Source: Gnetum montanum (Eukaryota; Streptophyta; Gnetopsida; Gnetales; Gnetaceae). From it: 64,000 nucleotides of DNA. This document shows, piece by piece, positions 23,040 to 35,175 of this stretch. The notes beneath the pieces were generated by a model, which worked only from the letters and a program-made list of their open reading frames with translations, was not told the DNA's origin and did not search any database. The stretch covers positions 186,001-250,000 of the forward strand of contig MNCI01006604.1 of NCBI GenBank assembly GCA_015680685.1, written 5' to 3'. How positions within the stretch are numbered: position 1 is the first letter of the stretch; each line of letters starts with the position of its first letter. Made by a program: the position numbers and the translations under genes.

Positions 23040-25310
23040 ATTGAGAGCATGAAGCCTTCCAACTAATGGTTGCTCAATTAGATGAAATTAGTACAAAGGT
23101 AGACAGGAATGCTAGTCCTAGCCATAGCTAGACATGAAAAGTTGATGGGCATTCATGTTTAGACAAATAAGTTATACAACTTGAAGGAGATTCAGTGGAT
23201 GATGAGAAAGGATAATCCATGAATGGAACTATAAGAACTCATCAGTCAAGGATTCCAATGGGAGAAAACCCTATTTCTTAGATGAGAATTTTGAGGGCTT
23301 CAACAATGACAACTACTTATTTTTCTTACAAGCTTAGTCAGAAGAATGTGGCAAGACTTGCTAGAGAATTCTATAATGATGCAAGAATTCCATACATTGA
23401 GATAGAAACTTTCAATGCTATAGATGATACCAATGCTTTTTCAATTTGGTTGAAGATACTTTAAAAAATACTTTAGCTAGAAGAGACACCAAATCACTTC
23501 AGGGTACTTGTTGCTAAATCTAGATTACAAATAATCACTTGTACTTGGTTGAAATAGAAGTCCCAAGATTATAAAAGATAAAATAGTCAACCTATAAAAC
23601 ATTGAAATCTAAGGAGATACAGGTTGATGAAAATTTAAATATTCTTATAATAGATAAGAGACTATCATGAAGTTGAAAATCCTAAAGCAAGTTAGCAAGG
23701 ATGGTAGTGAATTCTACCTCGAATTTTATGATTTATTCCATCAAGATAGGATCAACTAGAAGAAGTATGAACATTCTTAAATCTTCCTAGATGGTCTCAA
23801 AATGAAATATTAATAGGATTTCTATTTTTTTCTAGTCATAAAATCTTGATAAGACTTATGGTTTGGCACTCAAGGCTAGAAAGAAATTAAGTGGATTTGA
23901 AAATAGGGAAAACCAAACATTAAAGTAGAAGCACAAGGGATCCAAATCTCAAAAAGGATCCAATTCTAAATCTAAAGACAATAATGGAAATAATTACAAG
24001 AAGAAGATAAAGGAGAAAAGAAAGATAAAGCTAACAATAACCAAGAAAAAGAAGGCAAGGGTCAAGACAACAGCTCATCCAAGTTTTAATGCTTCAATTT
24101 TAGAATATGGGGATACAAAAAATGAGAATTTCCACTTCAAAAAATATGCAAGGTAAAAGATGTACAAACCATGGAGTAGGAGGATACATTAAAGCAAGCT
24201 CTTTAGAGAGGTAATCCTAATGCTTCAAAGATTAAGAAAATTTCTAAATTAAATTCGTATGCATTCATGAGTAATGTGAACAAGCGAGACCATCCTAATA
24301 AAAAATTGTCATTTTGGATTAGGGCTACATGTTATATTATTGGAGAATGAATTCATATTTTGATTGATGAAGGATCCCAAGAAAAATTATTTTTTCTAGA
24401 ATAATTACTAGATTGGATTTGGTAACTAATCCTTATCCTAGACCCTATAAAGTGCATTAGCTATCTAGAGATTTCTCTTAAGTGGGGAGGCAACAATGTG
24501 TCATGAAATTTAAAATTTGAGGTTTTCATGATGTTTTGAAGTGTGATGTGCTTACAATATATTATGCTAATGTAATTCTTAGTATACCTTGGAATTTTAA
24601 TAATGCTTCTCAATTTTGATGGAGTAATAAATACATAGAGTGTAGCTAGATTTGATGAAATCCATGAGTTGATTCTCATGATAGTTGAAAAATTAAGATA
24701 GAAAGGCTCACTTAATGCTTCCTTAATATATTTCCTCTCTTCTATAAGGATTAAAATATTCATATATTTTTATGATGGACAACTAGGTAGGTGGAAAAAA
24801 TCATTATGTCATATTGAGCTTTTGTAGAAAAATGGTTTTCATGTTGCTATTGGTAAAAGTTCATTCAAGGTGAACTATGGTTTTTGTTCTAAGATGGTGG
24901 AAACATTTAAGAGCTTTGAGGGTGAAGCTTAAAATAGTGTTGATTCTATACAAAAGATGAGGGAGCTTCATGCACAAGTAAAATAAAATCTTCAAAAGAA
25001 GGCTAGAGAGCAAGTCCTCAAGAGGAATGAGAAAAAAAGGAAGGCAAATGTTATTATTGGTTACTTGGTTTAGATGTACTTAAGGAAGAAGGTGTTAAGA
25101 GGTATTACAATCTCAATGTTGAAAGCTAAGAAGATGGGAAATTTTAGAATTAAGACCAAGATTAATGATGGTGCATTTGAAATTTATTTACCAAAGGATG
25201 TTGGTCTATATTTTGTATTTAATATTTTAGATCTTGTGCACTATCATATAATACTTGATGAAAAGACCATACAAGGTAACATCAATGAGTTGAAAGGGAC
25301 TATTGATTAG
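23040..25310 (+). pseudogene. gag-protease-integrase remnant of element 5
   Basis: gag lies from about 23040, with a knuckle remnant near 24090 (CFNF.IWGYK). A retropepsin at about 24340-24650 has IDEGSQE in place of the active-site D-G/S-G-S and FHDVLKCDVLTIYYANVILS before a lost GRPW. From about 24780 the frame reads like the end of an integrase: GKSSFKVNYG (usual GKSPFEVVYG), then KMGNFRIKTKINDGAFEIYL and NILDLVHYH at 25130-25240. This C-terminal pattern is typical of chromovirus-type Ty3/gypsy integrases. There are many stops. Confidence 0.7.
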
Positions 25311-25530
25311 TCCATTTCTTAAATGGAGAAGAAGGCAATTCTACTTAAGAGAAGAAAAGCTTTGAGCACTCAAGAAGTAAAGAGGAATGAGTATTTAATT
25401 CAATGGCAGGATCAATTGGTATATGATACTATATGGATCCATGAGCCCAAACTTCATGTGTGGTGGACCACTTCAACCCCTTCTCCATTGTTCACATGAC
25501 TTCACTTTTTGAAGGGTAGAAGAGCTAATA

Positions 25531-25735
25531 TATGGACACCTCTTCTAATCTCCTTGTTCTCTTCCCAACATGTGTGGTTTTATAGGTTTTAGGCTCCATG
25601 GAGACATCTTGGGGGTCATGGAGTCATCTTGCCTAAGATCTAAGCTCTCAAGATAGATGTCTTAGATGTTAGAATAACTCTTAGGAATTTTTGCAAATAT
25701 CTCAAGCAAGATATCTCACTAGAGAGGATATGTTC
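25531..25735 (+). repeat. Truncated 3' LTR of element 5
   Basis: About 205 bp match the start of the 5' LTR (21931-22141), ending around GAGAGGATATGTTCCATTTT. A purine-rich GAAGGGTAGAAGAG at 25511-25524 may be the polypurine tract. Beyond 25735 the sequence is that of element 6, inverted. Confidence 0.7.
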
Positions 25736-25959
25736 CATTTTATTGGAAATTGCTCCTTCAAGCATATCACACCTATAGCATGTTTAACTTCCACATCATC
25801 ATGGTTAGACGTAACTATTGATATAATAACAAATCCAAAATCTATTTTATCATGTTCCTTAATATTTTCTCTCTCCTAGAAGGATTAAGAAAGCATTAAG
25901 TGATCCTTTTTTCCTAGCTTATTCAACTGTCATGGGAGTCAACTCATGAGTTTCATCAG

Positions 25960-27560
25960 ATCTAGCTCCACTTTATAAATTTATTACTTCATCAAACTAG
26001 GCACCATTGTTAAAATTCCAATATCTATCAAGAATCACATTACCACAATCTATTAGAATTACATCATAATTAATCATATTATGAAAACTTCCAACTTTAA
26101 ATTTCAAAGTACATTGTTCTCTCACCTCCTAAGAGTAATCTTTAGATAATCAATACACCTCATAAGTTCTAGGATGAGGATTAGTTATCAAATCCAATCT
26201 AGAAGTTAATCTAAAGGAAATAACATTTTTTGGGCTCCTCCATCAATCAAAACATGAATTTATCACCAACTAAAAAACATCCAGCCCCAATCCAAAACAA
26301 TAATTTTTTATTAGGATGGTCACCCCTATTAATATTTCTCATGAATGCACAATAATTTAATTGAACAAATTTATTTATCTTAGAAGGATTAGGATTACCT
26401 CTTTAAAAAGTTTAGCTTGATGTCTCCCCCACCTCAATCATTTGCACATCTTTTCCCTTAGTTGTCTCATGAAGTGGATATTTCATTTTTTTCTATCCCT
26501 ATTCTTTTTACATGAAGCATTTAATATTGGATGATTTGTTTCCTTGAATCTTTCCTCACTTTCCTTCATCCTTCTTGGCTTTTTCCTTCTCATCATTCTT
26601 TTGTATATTCTTACTATGGATTTCATCCCTATCTTTAGATTTGAACTTAAATCCTTTCTTTGATTTGGATCCCTTGTACTCTTCCTTATAATTTAATTAC
26701 TCTTGTTTCTAAATTCACTTAGTTTCTACTCAGCCTTGAGTGCTAAATCATAAGTCTCGTTATGAGTTTGTGGCTTATAAAAAGACAACTCCTACTAGTG
26801 CACCATTTTGAGACGTCCTAGAAAGATTGAGGATGATTCATATTCTTCCTAGTTTACTTTAGCTTGATATAATAGATTAAAAAATTCAAAGTAGAATTCT
26901 TTTGAATCCTTTTCACCTTACCTTAGAAACTTCAACATCATAATCATCTTTTTCCTCTGATGAAACTTTTTAGATTTTCTTCTTAATATGTACTTTATTA
27001 GATTCCAATCCTTCATTGGTTGACCATTTTATCTCTCATAACCTTGAAATTCCTTTTTCCATCAAGTAGAATCCATACATTATAATCTATATTTAGTAAT
27101 AGAAACCCTTAAGTGATTTGATATCTCTTCCAACTTGAAGTGCATGTCAAGTGCATTCATCCAACATAAAAAAGCATTAGTGCCATCTACATCATCAATA
27201 GTCTTTAACTTAATGTATAAAAACCTTACATAATTACAAAAAACTCTAGTAAACCTTACTTCATCCTCCTCATTAAGCTTACAATGAGAAGAATTAGAGA
27301 TAAATGATGAAGCTCTTAAAATTCTCTTCTAAAAAATAGGATTTCCTCCCATTGGAATTCTTGGGTAATGGATTCCTACACTAACATAGCTGGATTATCC
27401 TTCATCATCACTTCTATGTCTTCATCAAGCCATGAAACTTCGTAATATGAACATGAATGCTCATCATATCCACATGTTATAGTATGTCTAGAATCATAAT
27501 TTCTATCAACCTTGGTAATAGTTTCATCCAACCAAGAAACCATTAGTTAAAAGGTAGACT
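25960..27560 (-). pseudogene. gag-protease remnant of element 6
   Basis: This is a reverse-oriented relative of 23040-24650. Shared words include GAGAGCATGAAG at the gag start and the lysine-rich segment before the knuckle. No open frame survives; it is recognised by alignment only. Confidence 0.6.
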
Positions 27561-27734
27561 TCATGCTCTCCATGACTTTATTAATGGCCTATAAATATTT
27601 CTTCTTAATAATTATCTAAAATTGATAAAATCCTCAACCAACTACAAGAAATAATCAACCTAACACTATAATACCAATTATTAGCTGGGGTAGGTTTACT
27701 CCAATGGAAAATCACCTTCAAACTCTAAAACTAG

Positions 27735-28664
27735 TGATGAGTGGCAAGGTACCCCTACACTCAACCATACAAAATTAGTGTAGCACACGCGACCCGGTCG
27801 AACTCTGCAAACTAAATGCCTAAACACTGCAAGAAACACTTGGGGTTAATTAATCGTTGTCTTCGCAGACTTACTTGTTGTTGTCACGGTGTATGGTTAA
27901 GTAAGTCTAAGGTATATGATTTTTTTGGTCTTTTCTGGTTTATCTCCTATGCTAAAGGGTGAAGGGTTGAGAGACTAAAACTAACTCTAACTATAGCACT
28001 AAGTTCTAGCGTCAGCATCCGTTCCCACTTGCCGTACACACCCTGAACTGTGCAACTGTGGCTACCAAATGCTAATCGTTACTAGGATTACCTCACATAA
28101 CGCACATGCTTGAAACGGTCATACTGAGGCACCTAACTAGCCTAAGTGTAACAAGCAGCCGATTCCTTAACTAGCCGTACACATCCGTAGATGCTCGTAA
28201 TCAATTCGTACTTGTCCCACGTTCTAGGAGGAAAGGGTGAGAGAATCTAACCACAATGAGTAGCCGATTCCATGGCTAGCCGTACACATTCGTCAACGCT
28301 TGTAACCAAGTCGTACTCATGTCGCGTTACTAGGAAAGTAATAAATAACATTAATTAAACCTATCCATGTACTGCAAGGTTTATCCACAAAGCTCATCTT
28401 TATTACCATACACAACTTACATTCAGGTACAAAGCTGCTCGAATAAAGAACTGTTCACTTGGGGGACTCCTACTCCGGGCACATGGAAAATATTCTATCT
28501 CTGGGGTGATCAATCTGCCAGAACTTCGCTACTTTACTCCTATGATTCAAATGAGGGGAGTGCCACCTCTTATTTATAGATTTGGCGGCGGACCGCGATA
28601 TCGCGTACGCGATATCTCAAGGACCGACGCGATATCATGGCGGCCGCGATATCGCGTCTCATCA
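27735..28664 (-). repeat. 3' LTR of element 7
   Basis: The LTR is 930 bp, with 7-bp terminal inverted repeats TGATGAG/CTCATCA. Close to its U3 end it carries CGCGATATCGCG-type palindromes (28597-28656). Confidence 0.92.
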
Positions 28665-30610
28665 TACCCCCATGACTGAATGAAAACTCATCCTCAAGTT
28701 CCTTACAATGATATCGGGTAGGTATGGGATTATTGAGGGGAATCGAACTAATGGAATGACATGTGAACGGTTCATTATTATAAGACTTGACAAGACTGGT
28801 GTTCATGACAACAAGGGTGAACACCTTATTACAATGACATTAGGCCACATTTGGCAACTGAGAGAAAAGAGGAGAGAGAAAATAAGAGAAGAAGAGAGAA
28901 AAGTCTTGCTGTTGCCAATGCCTAGATTGCATCTTCCGTTGTCCATTCGTAAGCGCATCATCAAGCCTACTCCTTGCATAGCTACTTCAACGCTGCTCCA
29001 TTCCAAGTGTTTGCTCCAGATCCAATCCGTTGTTGTATGATTTCCATCTACACACACAACACAATCATATATTAGCAAGGGTAATTGAATCAATAAGTAA
29101 TTAATACCTTGCTTCGGTGTAGGTTGATTGGCTAGGTTGTGGTAAGGCTGATATGGACCTGGGAATATGGTACTGATGACTACCGAAGGTGTAGGGGTTA
29201 GGAAGAGAAATGAAAAAATTTGGGACTTAGGAGAAAATCGAAAAATCGGGCCCCGTACCCCCATGACTAATTGCGAACCTTCAGTAGCGTTAGAATGGAG
29301 AAAGAAAAGGAGTAAGAAAGATAGGTAAAAAGGGACAACGGAAAACAGTAGTGAAATGGATGTCAAGATGGAAATGAACAAAAATAAAATTAATTGCAAA
29401 ATGTTAAGGAAAAGAATTTAACTAATCTTCCAAATAGGAATGTCAGTGGGTCCTCCCCAAAGTAGGCTCATGCCCTTTAATGCCCTGACAAACCCACATT
29501 TAAAGAGTCTGTAGGCTCTGGGAATGTCCTTTGGAACAAGAGTTAAGGTCTTAACCGGAAGAATTTACCAAAAAGAAAACAATATATCTACCAAAATATA
29601 TACACTAATGATACAACTATGAATGAGGTAAACAATGGAGAGAAGGATAGAGAGAGGAGAAATGGAATGGAACCCCAAGAACAAGGTGGTGTACAGCCCC
29701 TTGTGTGTTTTATGATTAATGTGACTTGGCAAATCTCATTCCAACTCTGGGCTCAAACCAACCACTTCCAGTGACTTCGCATCAATGCATTTGGTCAAAC
29801 CATCCACTTGGATAACAAGGATGCATCGTCAAAGAGCCAGCACCATTCCAACAAAACAAAGGAGAGAACGGGAAGCGAGAAGGGCCTTAGTTAGAGGGAA
29901 CACTTTGGTTCCATAACCAGTGCTTGCAGCCCAAATTTTATTTCGTCTAAGGGGTGTGCTTTGAATCCTCACTTTGGTTTTCTTCCTTTTTTTTGTGTTT
30001 TGTGCTTTTATGCGTGGGGACCACACCATGCAAAGACTTCTTATTTTTATTGTCTCAGCTTCCGACAATTGGGTAACATTGGAATGGTAAGAAAACTCAA
30101 GAAGAAAACAACCAAGAACCCAAGTGAATGACCAACACAAAAGCATCAAATTCCCTTGAAGCCACACCCTTTGCAATCCTTGAGTCCGTCCTTAGTTTGA
30201 GAAATAGCCAACCACCAATTCTTTAAAGTTCTTATTAGAAGGGAACTGTACATTTCCAAGCCAAGAGAAACCATAGACTTTGATGGATGGATGGATGAAG
30301 TGATCTCATTGCCTACCATATCAAAAGAAACATACCTTAGTATCAACATTGTAACTTAAAGGTAAAAACCAAACATTAGCAATCAATGAAAATAGTTCAT
30401 CCCATCAGTCTAAACACTTATTGGGTGATGAACTTACATGGTGGATGGCACACACACACTCACATACAAAAAATAGAAAAGTACAACGATGTTATAAAAC
30501 AAAAACAAGAAAAGTTAGAGAAATTATAAAACAAAAACATGTAAAACAAAAACTGAAAAAGAACTGAGGGCCCCATATGATTAGCATAGGTGGCCATCTC
30601 CCCCATGACT
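28665..30610. other. Non-coding body of element 7 with repeated polypurine motif
   Basis: About 1.95 kb between protease and 3' LTR without a recognisable retroviral domain. The motif CCCCATGACT (minus AGTCATGGGG) occurs three times: next to the LTR at 28665-28676, near 29260 and near 30600. A 198-codon open stretch (29399-28803, minus) and one of 115 codons (30176-29829, minus) show no motif I know. The origin is unknown; captured host sequence is possible. Confidence 0.6.
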
Positions 30611-30832
30611 GAGTTGTAAGGGACAGATCCGAAATAGTGAGCATCTATTTGAATTTCTAAGAACTGCCCAACTTCTCCCAATTGATGATCTTAAGTTGAG
30701 GAGTGGAAGCTGGCGACGCTCACTTTCTAATGTGTCTATGCCACGGTTTTTGGCATGAGTTTTCTTAGTTCGTTCCATGCATATTTTTCTACTCCTATGA
30801 GTAGCTGTCAACCACAGGGTGTCTACTACTTC

Positions 30833-31340
30833 TTATGTGGTTGCTACATATAGGCATCTGTGTTGCAGAGTTTCTTGGGCACACCTGTTACATGGAGACA
30901 TTTCCTCCATGCCATCGCCCGATGAATCACTGTATGTGATGCATGGAACTATCCTCTTCTTTATCTTTTCACATATGTTTATTTTAGAGATTTCCAAGGA
31001 AAGATTGTGGATCCTAAGGCATGCGTCTATTGTGCTTAGCCATGCCCTTCCCATTATAATTGGGAAGTCCCCTTCATTGTTGTTCACTTCGATCACCAGA
31101 AAGTCAGCTAGGTAGGACCAACCACACATAGTGGTAATAACATCCTCCACTAATCCTAAGGGAATGGTGATGGACTAGTCTACCAGTTCTAGTTGGATGT
31201 TTCTCTTCTTAAGTTGGGGTAGGTTCCAGGCTTGATACATCTCTTGTGAAATTAAGTTGACTCCAGAACTTGAATCAAGAAGAGCCCGATGTGGTGCATT
31301 TCTAGCGATCTCCAAATAAATAAAGGGACTCCCAGGGTCA
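30833..31340 (-). pseudogene. Protease of element 7
   Basis: A retropepsin with ALLDSSSGVNLIS at the active site, then IPLGLVEDVITTMCGWSYLA and DFPIIMGRAWLST. The spacing and the VEDV...DF..I...PII.GR pattern match Athila proteases. A stop lies near 31176. It would cleave the gag polyprotein, so the element encoded only gag and protease. Confidence 0.78.
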
Positions 31341-31559
31341 ATTAGTTTCCTGGGAAGGTGGCCTACCTTGATCTAGTCAGTTACGGTATGTGTTAACATA
31401 ACCGTATGCGTTACACTCTTTTGGACTGAAGGGTTCTCCGAAGCGTTAGTGGTTAGAGGCCTATACATGTATCCATCCGCTTGTTGTTGCAAGAGTTTGT
31501 CTGGGCTCCTATTTCTGAAAAAGGGTCTTTTCTTTGTATAGTTGTCGTCAGAACGAGCA

Positions 31560-34105
31560 CCCAGTTAGATATTTACATGCTGAATATTTATAGCTCTCAC
31601 GACGTGACATTGCTGTGGTTGGGTAGGTAATTCCCCTTGCATTGTTGGAATAGGTTGTATGGGAACTACAGGTGGAAGAGGTGCAGGTGGAGTTAGAGGA
31701 TGGACTGAATGTGAGATATCTCCCAGAGGAGAAGGAGTCCTCCTGAAGTACTCCCGAACTTGGTAGTGACTTTGGGGAGTAGTGTGACCCATAGAGTCAC
31801 CTGGAGAAACTGGCTACTGCACATAATAACCGTAAGGATCGAGCTGCCGGTAAGGGTATTGATGTGTTGGCAGTGACATCCCCCATGATTGTGGGTATTT
31901 CCATTGCTGATGTTGTCTAATGGGCTGTGGAGGCGTTCCACTTGGGTAATATGTCAAGGGTTGGTGAAACTGCCTTGGGTTACCTTGTGGATAAGGTAAC
32001 CTTTGGGGTGTTTGCCGTTGATTAAGTCTTGGATTTAGTGCATACACCCCAAACTCTTGCAGATGTGAGATAATTGGGCAACATCCCTTAGGATGGTCAT
32101 AGTAGCAGACCTCACATCCACTATCATTTTCTAAATTAGAATTCATAGCCTCATCGGAGATAGGAATTTTTCCTTTACCCTTGTTATGTGCAGGGCCTAA
32201 GTTTCTCCGCTTGGTTTTTCCTTTGTCACTTCCTTGTTCAACCTTAGACTCTTCTACGATTTTCAAGACTGTTTCTATTCTTGAGTCTAAGGAATCCCAC
32301 ATTTGATCTACCTTAGCTGATACCTTGATGGTTAACTTTTGGATCGGTAAGGTTTTCGGATTCACCAACTCTTCGANCTAAGTTTCTCCGCTTGGTTTTT
32401 CCTTTGTCACTTCCTTGTTCAACCTTAGACTCTTCTACGATTTTCAAGACTGTTTCTATTCTTGAGTCTAAGGAATCCCACATTTGATCTAGCTTAGCTG
32501 ATACCTTGATGGTTAACTTTTGGATCGGTAAGGTTTTCGGATTCACCAACTCTTCGAGTGGTGACTCATCCTCCTCATCACAGAATTTCACTCCCTTCTT
32601 GTGAAGGGAGGAATCGCAGTTGTATTCTTCCGCACTTTCCCTCTTACGTAGCTCACCCTCTTCTTGCGCTACTTGTTCCAACAAACTTTCAACTTCATGG
32701 GCTCTTAGTTGGGAAAGTCTCCCTTGGGCGTAAGTCCCAAGAGTTCTTCCATTTCATTCCTTAGCCCATCCACGATGTGGTGAAATTAATCCTGTTTAGC
32801 GTACCCATGGCCCGGGCAACGATGTAGCAGTGTATAGTAACGGGTCATGGCAGCATCCAAGGGTTCATAAGCACCTTGTTTCCAGCCTTGGATCTGCTTA
32901 TGCAAGTTAGACACTCTAGAGTACGTTTGATATTTGTTGTTGAACAATTCAAGCATCGTACTCCACTGCCTGATGGTTTCCAGTTCTAAGGACTGGTACC
33001 AGCTCTCTGCTTCTTTAGTGAGTGTCCTTGGGAACAACTTAAGCTTCTTCCACTCATTATCTATATTTTGTAAGGCACAGGCATCGTGGAATGCCTATAG
33101 ATGATGTTGAGGATCAACGTTGTATCCCCCTTAAAAATATGGGATATTATTTATGTCCAAACGCTTGATCCTACTGTCTTTTAGATGCCTTGTGGGGATC
33201 CTAACTGCCTTTGTGATATCGAGCATGCTTCGGGTTGTGAGTAGGGGTTCATCATGATCATCCCTATCATGATGTCTATGATGTCTTCGTGGTGGTTCCC
33301 TACTCTCCCTATGTCCTTGCCCTTGTCCTAACTCCTCTCGACCTTCTTGCCAAGGTCTTTCATCTTCCTTACTTTTACCCTCTCCGTTGTGCTCACGATG
33401 GTTGTGCCCAGATGTGGGAGGAGAGTGTGAATGGTGAGATGAAGGAGAAGAGGAAGGGGATCCATCACCATGGTGATGTTTCTTACCTTCTCTTCAGCTA
33501 CTTCAGCCCTGATCATTATAATGATCAAAGTGTCCATCCTTAGTGTGAGTAGTTGTTCCTACCGTCAACAGTTGGTGCTCACGGGGATCAGAGCCTGTAG
33601 CATGTACAGTTGATCGAAGGCCCTGATGCCTAACCTCTTCGCCATCGTGAGGAGGAGGAACATCATTTTCTAAGAAATCCATTGTGAGGGGTTCCTTGTC
33701 TCCTATTTCACTAAGGACATGGGGGACCTTGCCCTTCAACAATGAGTGTTGACTCTCCTGCCTTTCGTCTTGAATACGTTGGTCAGCTATGGGATGATAA
33801 TCCCTTGTGTCAAATTTATCCAGAATGTATTCCGCAAATAGTTCTTGCATGCCAATCTATGCCAAGACATGGAAGAGCATGTTAGGGGCTGATCGATCTG
33901 GAGGTAAAACTATATTACCAAACAAATCTCCCCAGGACAACTGTTCATCCTGATGGAGGGTAAAAGTGTAATCAGGAATATACTCAACCGGATGAGTATA
34001 AGTTATCGTATACTGTTTAGGACTTGGCTGGTCTAGGTTATGTGTATGTCGCTGACTATCTTCCGTGTTATCCTTAGGTGAGTTAACCTTATGAGAAGAA
34101 GCCAT
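31560..34105 (-). pseudogene. gag of element 7
   Basis: It starts MASSHKVNSPKD at 34105. The gag core at about 33037-32786 reads FPRTLTKEAESWYQSL, QWSTMLELFNNKYQ and LLHRCPGHG; RCP.HG is typical of Athila gag. A basic segment (DKGKTKRRN) and a Cys-containing CEVCYYDHPKGCC near 32080 follow, then a Pro/Gln-rich tail. Stops and frame changes occur at about 33850, 33500 and 32780. The single N and duplicated 180 bp at 32197-32557 also break the frame and are probably an assembly artefact. Confidence 0.78.
32197..32557. repeat. 180-bp duplication around a single N (assembly artefact)
   Basis: The 180 bp at 32197-32376 repeat at 32378-32557 with one difference (C at 32311, G at 32492). They are separated only by an N at 32377. 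This is what a scaffold gap with unmerged overlapping contig ends looks like. Confidence 0.88.
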
Positions 34106-34227
34106 TTTATTAGTGTTCTATTCACTGTTATATATGTTCTTATTTAACTAATTAACCCAAAGGTTCGTTAAGGCTCACAACGATGTGAAAGATTTCCTAA
34201 TGTTCTAATTGGTGTAAAAACACTTAG

Positions 34228-34245
34228 TCCCCAATAACGGTGCCA
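34228..34245 (-). other. Primer binding site of element 7
   Basis: The minus strand reads TGGCACCGTTATTGGGGA just inside the LTR. It resembles TGGCGCCGTTGCCGGGGA, a primer site commonly seen in Athila/Tat elements. Confidence 0.8.
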
Positions 34246-34246
34246 A

Positions 34247-35175
34247 TGATGAGTGGTGAGGTACCCCTACACTCAACCATACGAAATGAGCGTAGCATGC
34301 GTGATCTGGTCAAACTCCACAGACTAAATGCCTAAACACCGCAATGAACACTTGGGGTTAATTAATCATTGTCTTCCCAGACTTACTTTTTGTTGTCACG
34401 GTGTATGGTTAAGTAAGTCTGAGGTATATGACCTTTTTGGTCTTTTCTGGTTTATCTCCTATGCTAAAGGGTGAAGGGTTGAGAGACTAAAACTAACTCT
34501 AACTACAGCACTAAGTCCTAGCGTCAGCATCTGTTCCCACTTGCCGTACACACCTTGAACTGTGCAACTATGGCTACTAAACGCTAATCGTTACTGGGAT
34601 TACCACACATAACGCATGTGTTCGAAGTGGTCATACTAAGGCACCTAACTAGCCTAAGTGTGACAAGCAGTCGATTCCTTGACTAGCTGTACACATCCAT
34701 AGATGCTCGTAATCAAGTCATACTTGTCCCATGTTCTAGGAGGAAAGGGTGAGAGAATCTAATCGCGATGAGTAGCTGATTCCTTGGCTAGTCATACACA
34801 TTCGTCAATGCTCGTAACCAATTTGTACTCATGCCACATTACTAGGAAATCAATAAATAACATTAATTAAACCTATCCATGTGCTGCAAGGTTTATCCAC
34901 AAAGCTCGTCTTTATTGCTGTACACAACTTGCGTTCAGGTACAAAGCTGCTCGAATAAAGAACCGTTCACTTGGGGGACTCCTACTGCGGGCACATGGAA
35001 AATATTCTATCTCTAGGGTGATCAATCCGTGAGAGCTTCACTACTTTACACCTATGATTCAAATGAGGGGAGTGTCATCTCTTATTTATAGATTTGGCGG
35101 TGGACCGTGATATCGCATACGCAATATCGCAGGGAACGACGCGATATCGCGGGTTGTGCATATCATGTCTCATCA
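34247..35175 (-). repeat. 5' LTR of element 7
   Basis: The LTR is 929 bp, with the same ends as its partner. The GCGATATCGC palindromes at 35107-35160 are partly mutated. Confidence 0.92.

Larger units (their letters stand above)
21931..25735 (+). mobile_element. Element 5: decayed chromovirus-like Ty3/gypsy element
   Basis: A 5' LTR starts TGTAGGGACACCTC at 21931 and a partial 3' LTR starts TATGGACACCTCTTC at about 25531. Between them lie a tRNA-iMet type primer site, a gag region with a decayed zinc knuckle, a retropepsin and the end of an integrase. Reverse transcriptase, RNase H and the integrase core are missing, so the element has a large internal deletion. It abuts element 6, a relative in inverse orientation. 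Confidence 0.75.
27735..35175 (-). mobile_element. Element 7: complete non-autonomous Athila-like element
   Basis: The element is 7.44 kb with two LTRs (27735-28664, 34247-35175) that begin TGATGAG and end CTCATCA. It is flanked by a perfect duplication ACTAG (27730-27734 and 35176-35180). The minus-strand order is primer site, gag from 34105, protease ending near 30833, about 2 kb without recognisable coding, then polypurine tract and LTR. Reverse transcriptase, RNase H and integrase are absent, so movement would need enzymes supplied in trans. The LTRs look over 90% identical by eye, which makes it one of the younger insertions here. Confidence 0.9.

Noticed and set aside
24700-24770. Local inversion between elements 5 and 6 around CCTTAATAT and AAGGATTAA
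   Set aside because: The stretch is short, AT-rich and near-palindromic; alignment in either direction is similarly poor.
28803-29399. 198-codon minus-strand open stretch with hydrophobic segments, possibly envelope-like
   Set aside because: It overlaps a repeated polypurine motif and has no signal peptide, Cys pattern or homology that I recognise; it looks like a chance frame in the non-coding body of element 7.
29829-30349. Host gene in the region of short minus-strand frames
   Set aside because: No domain, splice structure or start context supports it; it lies inside element 7.
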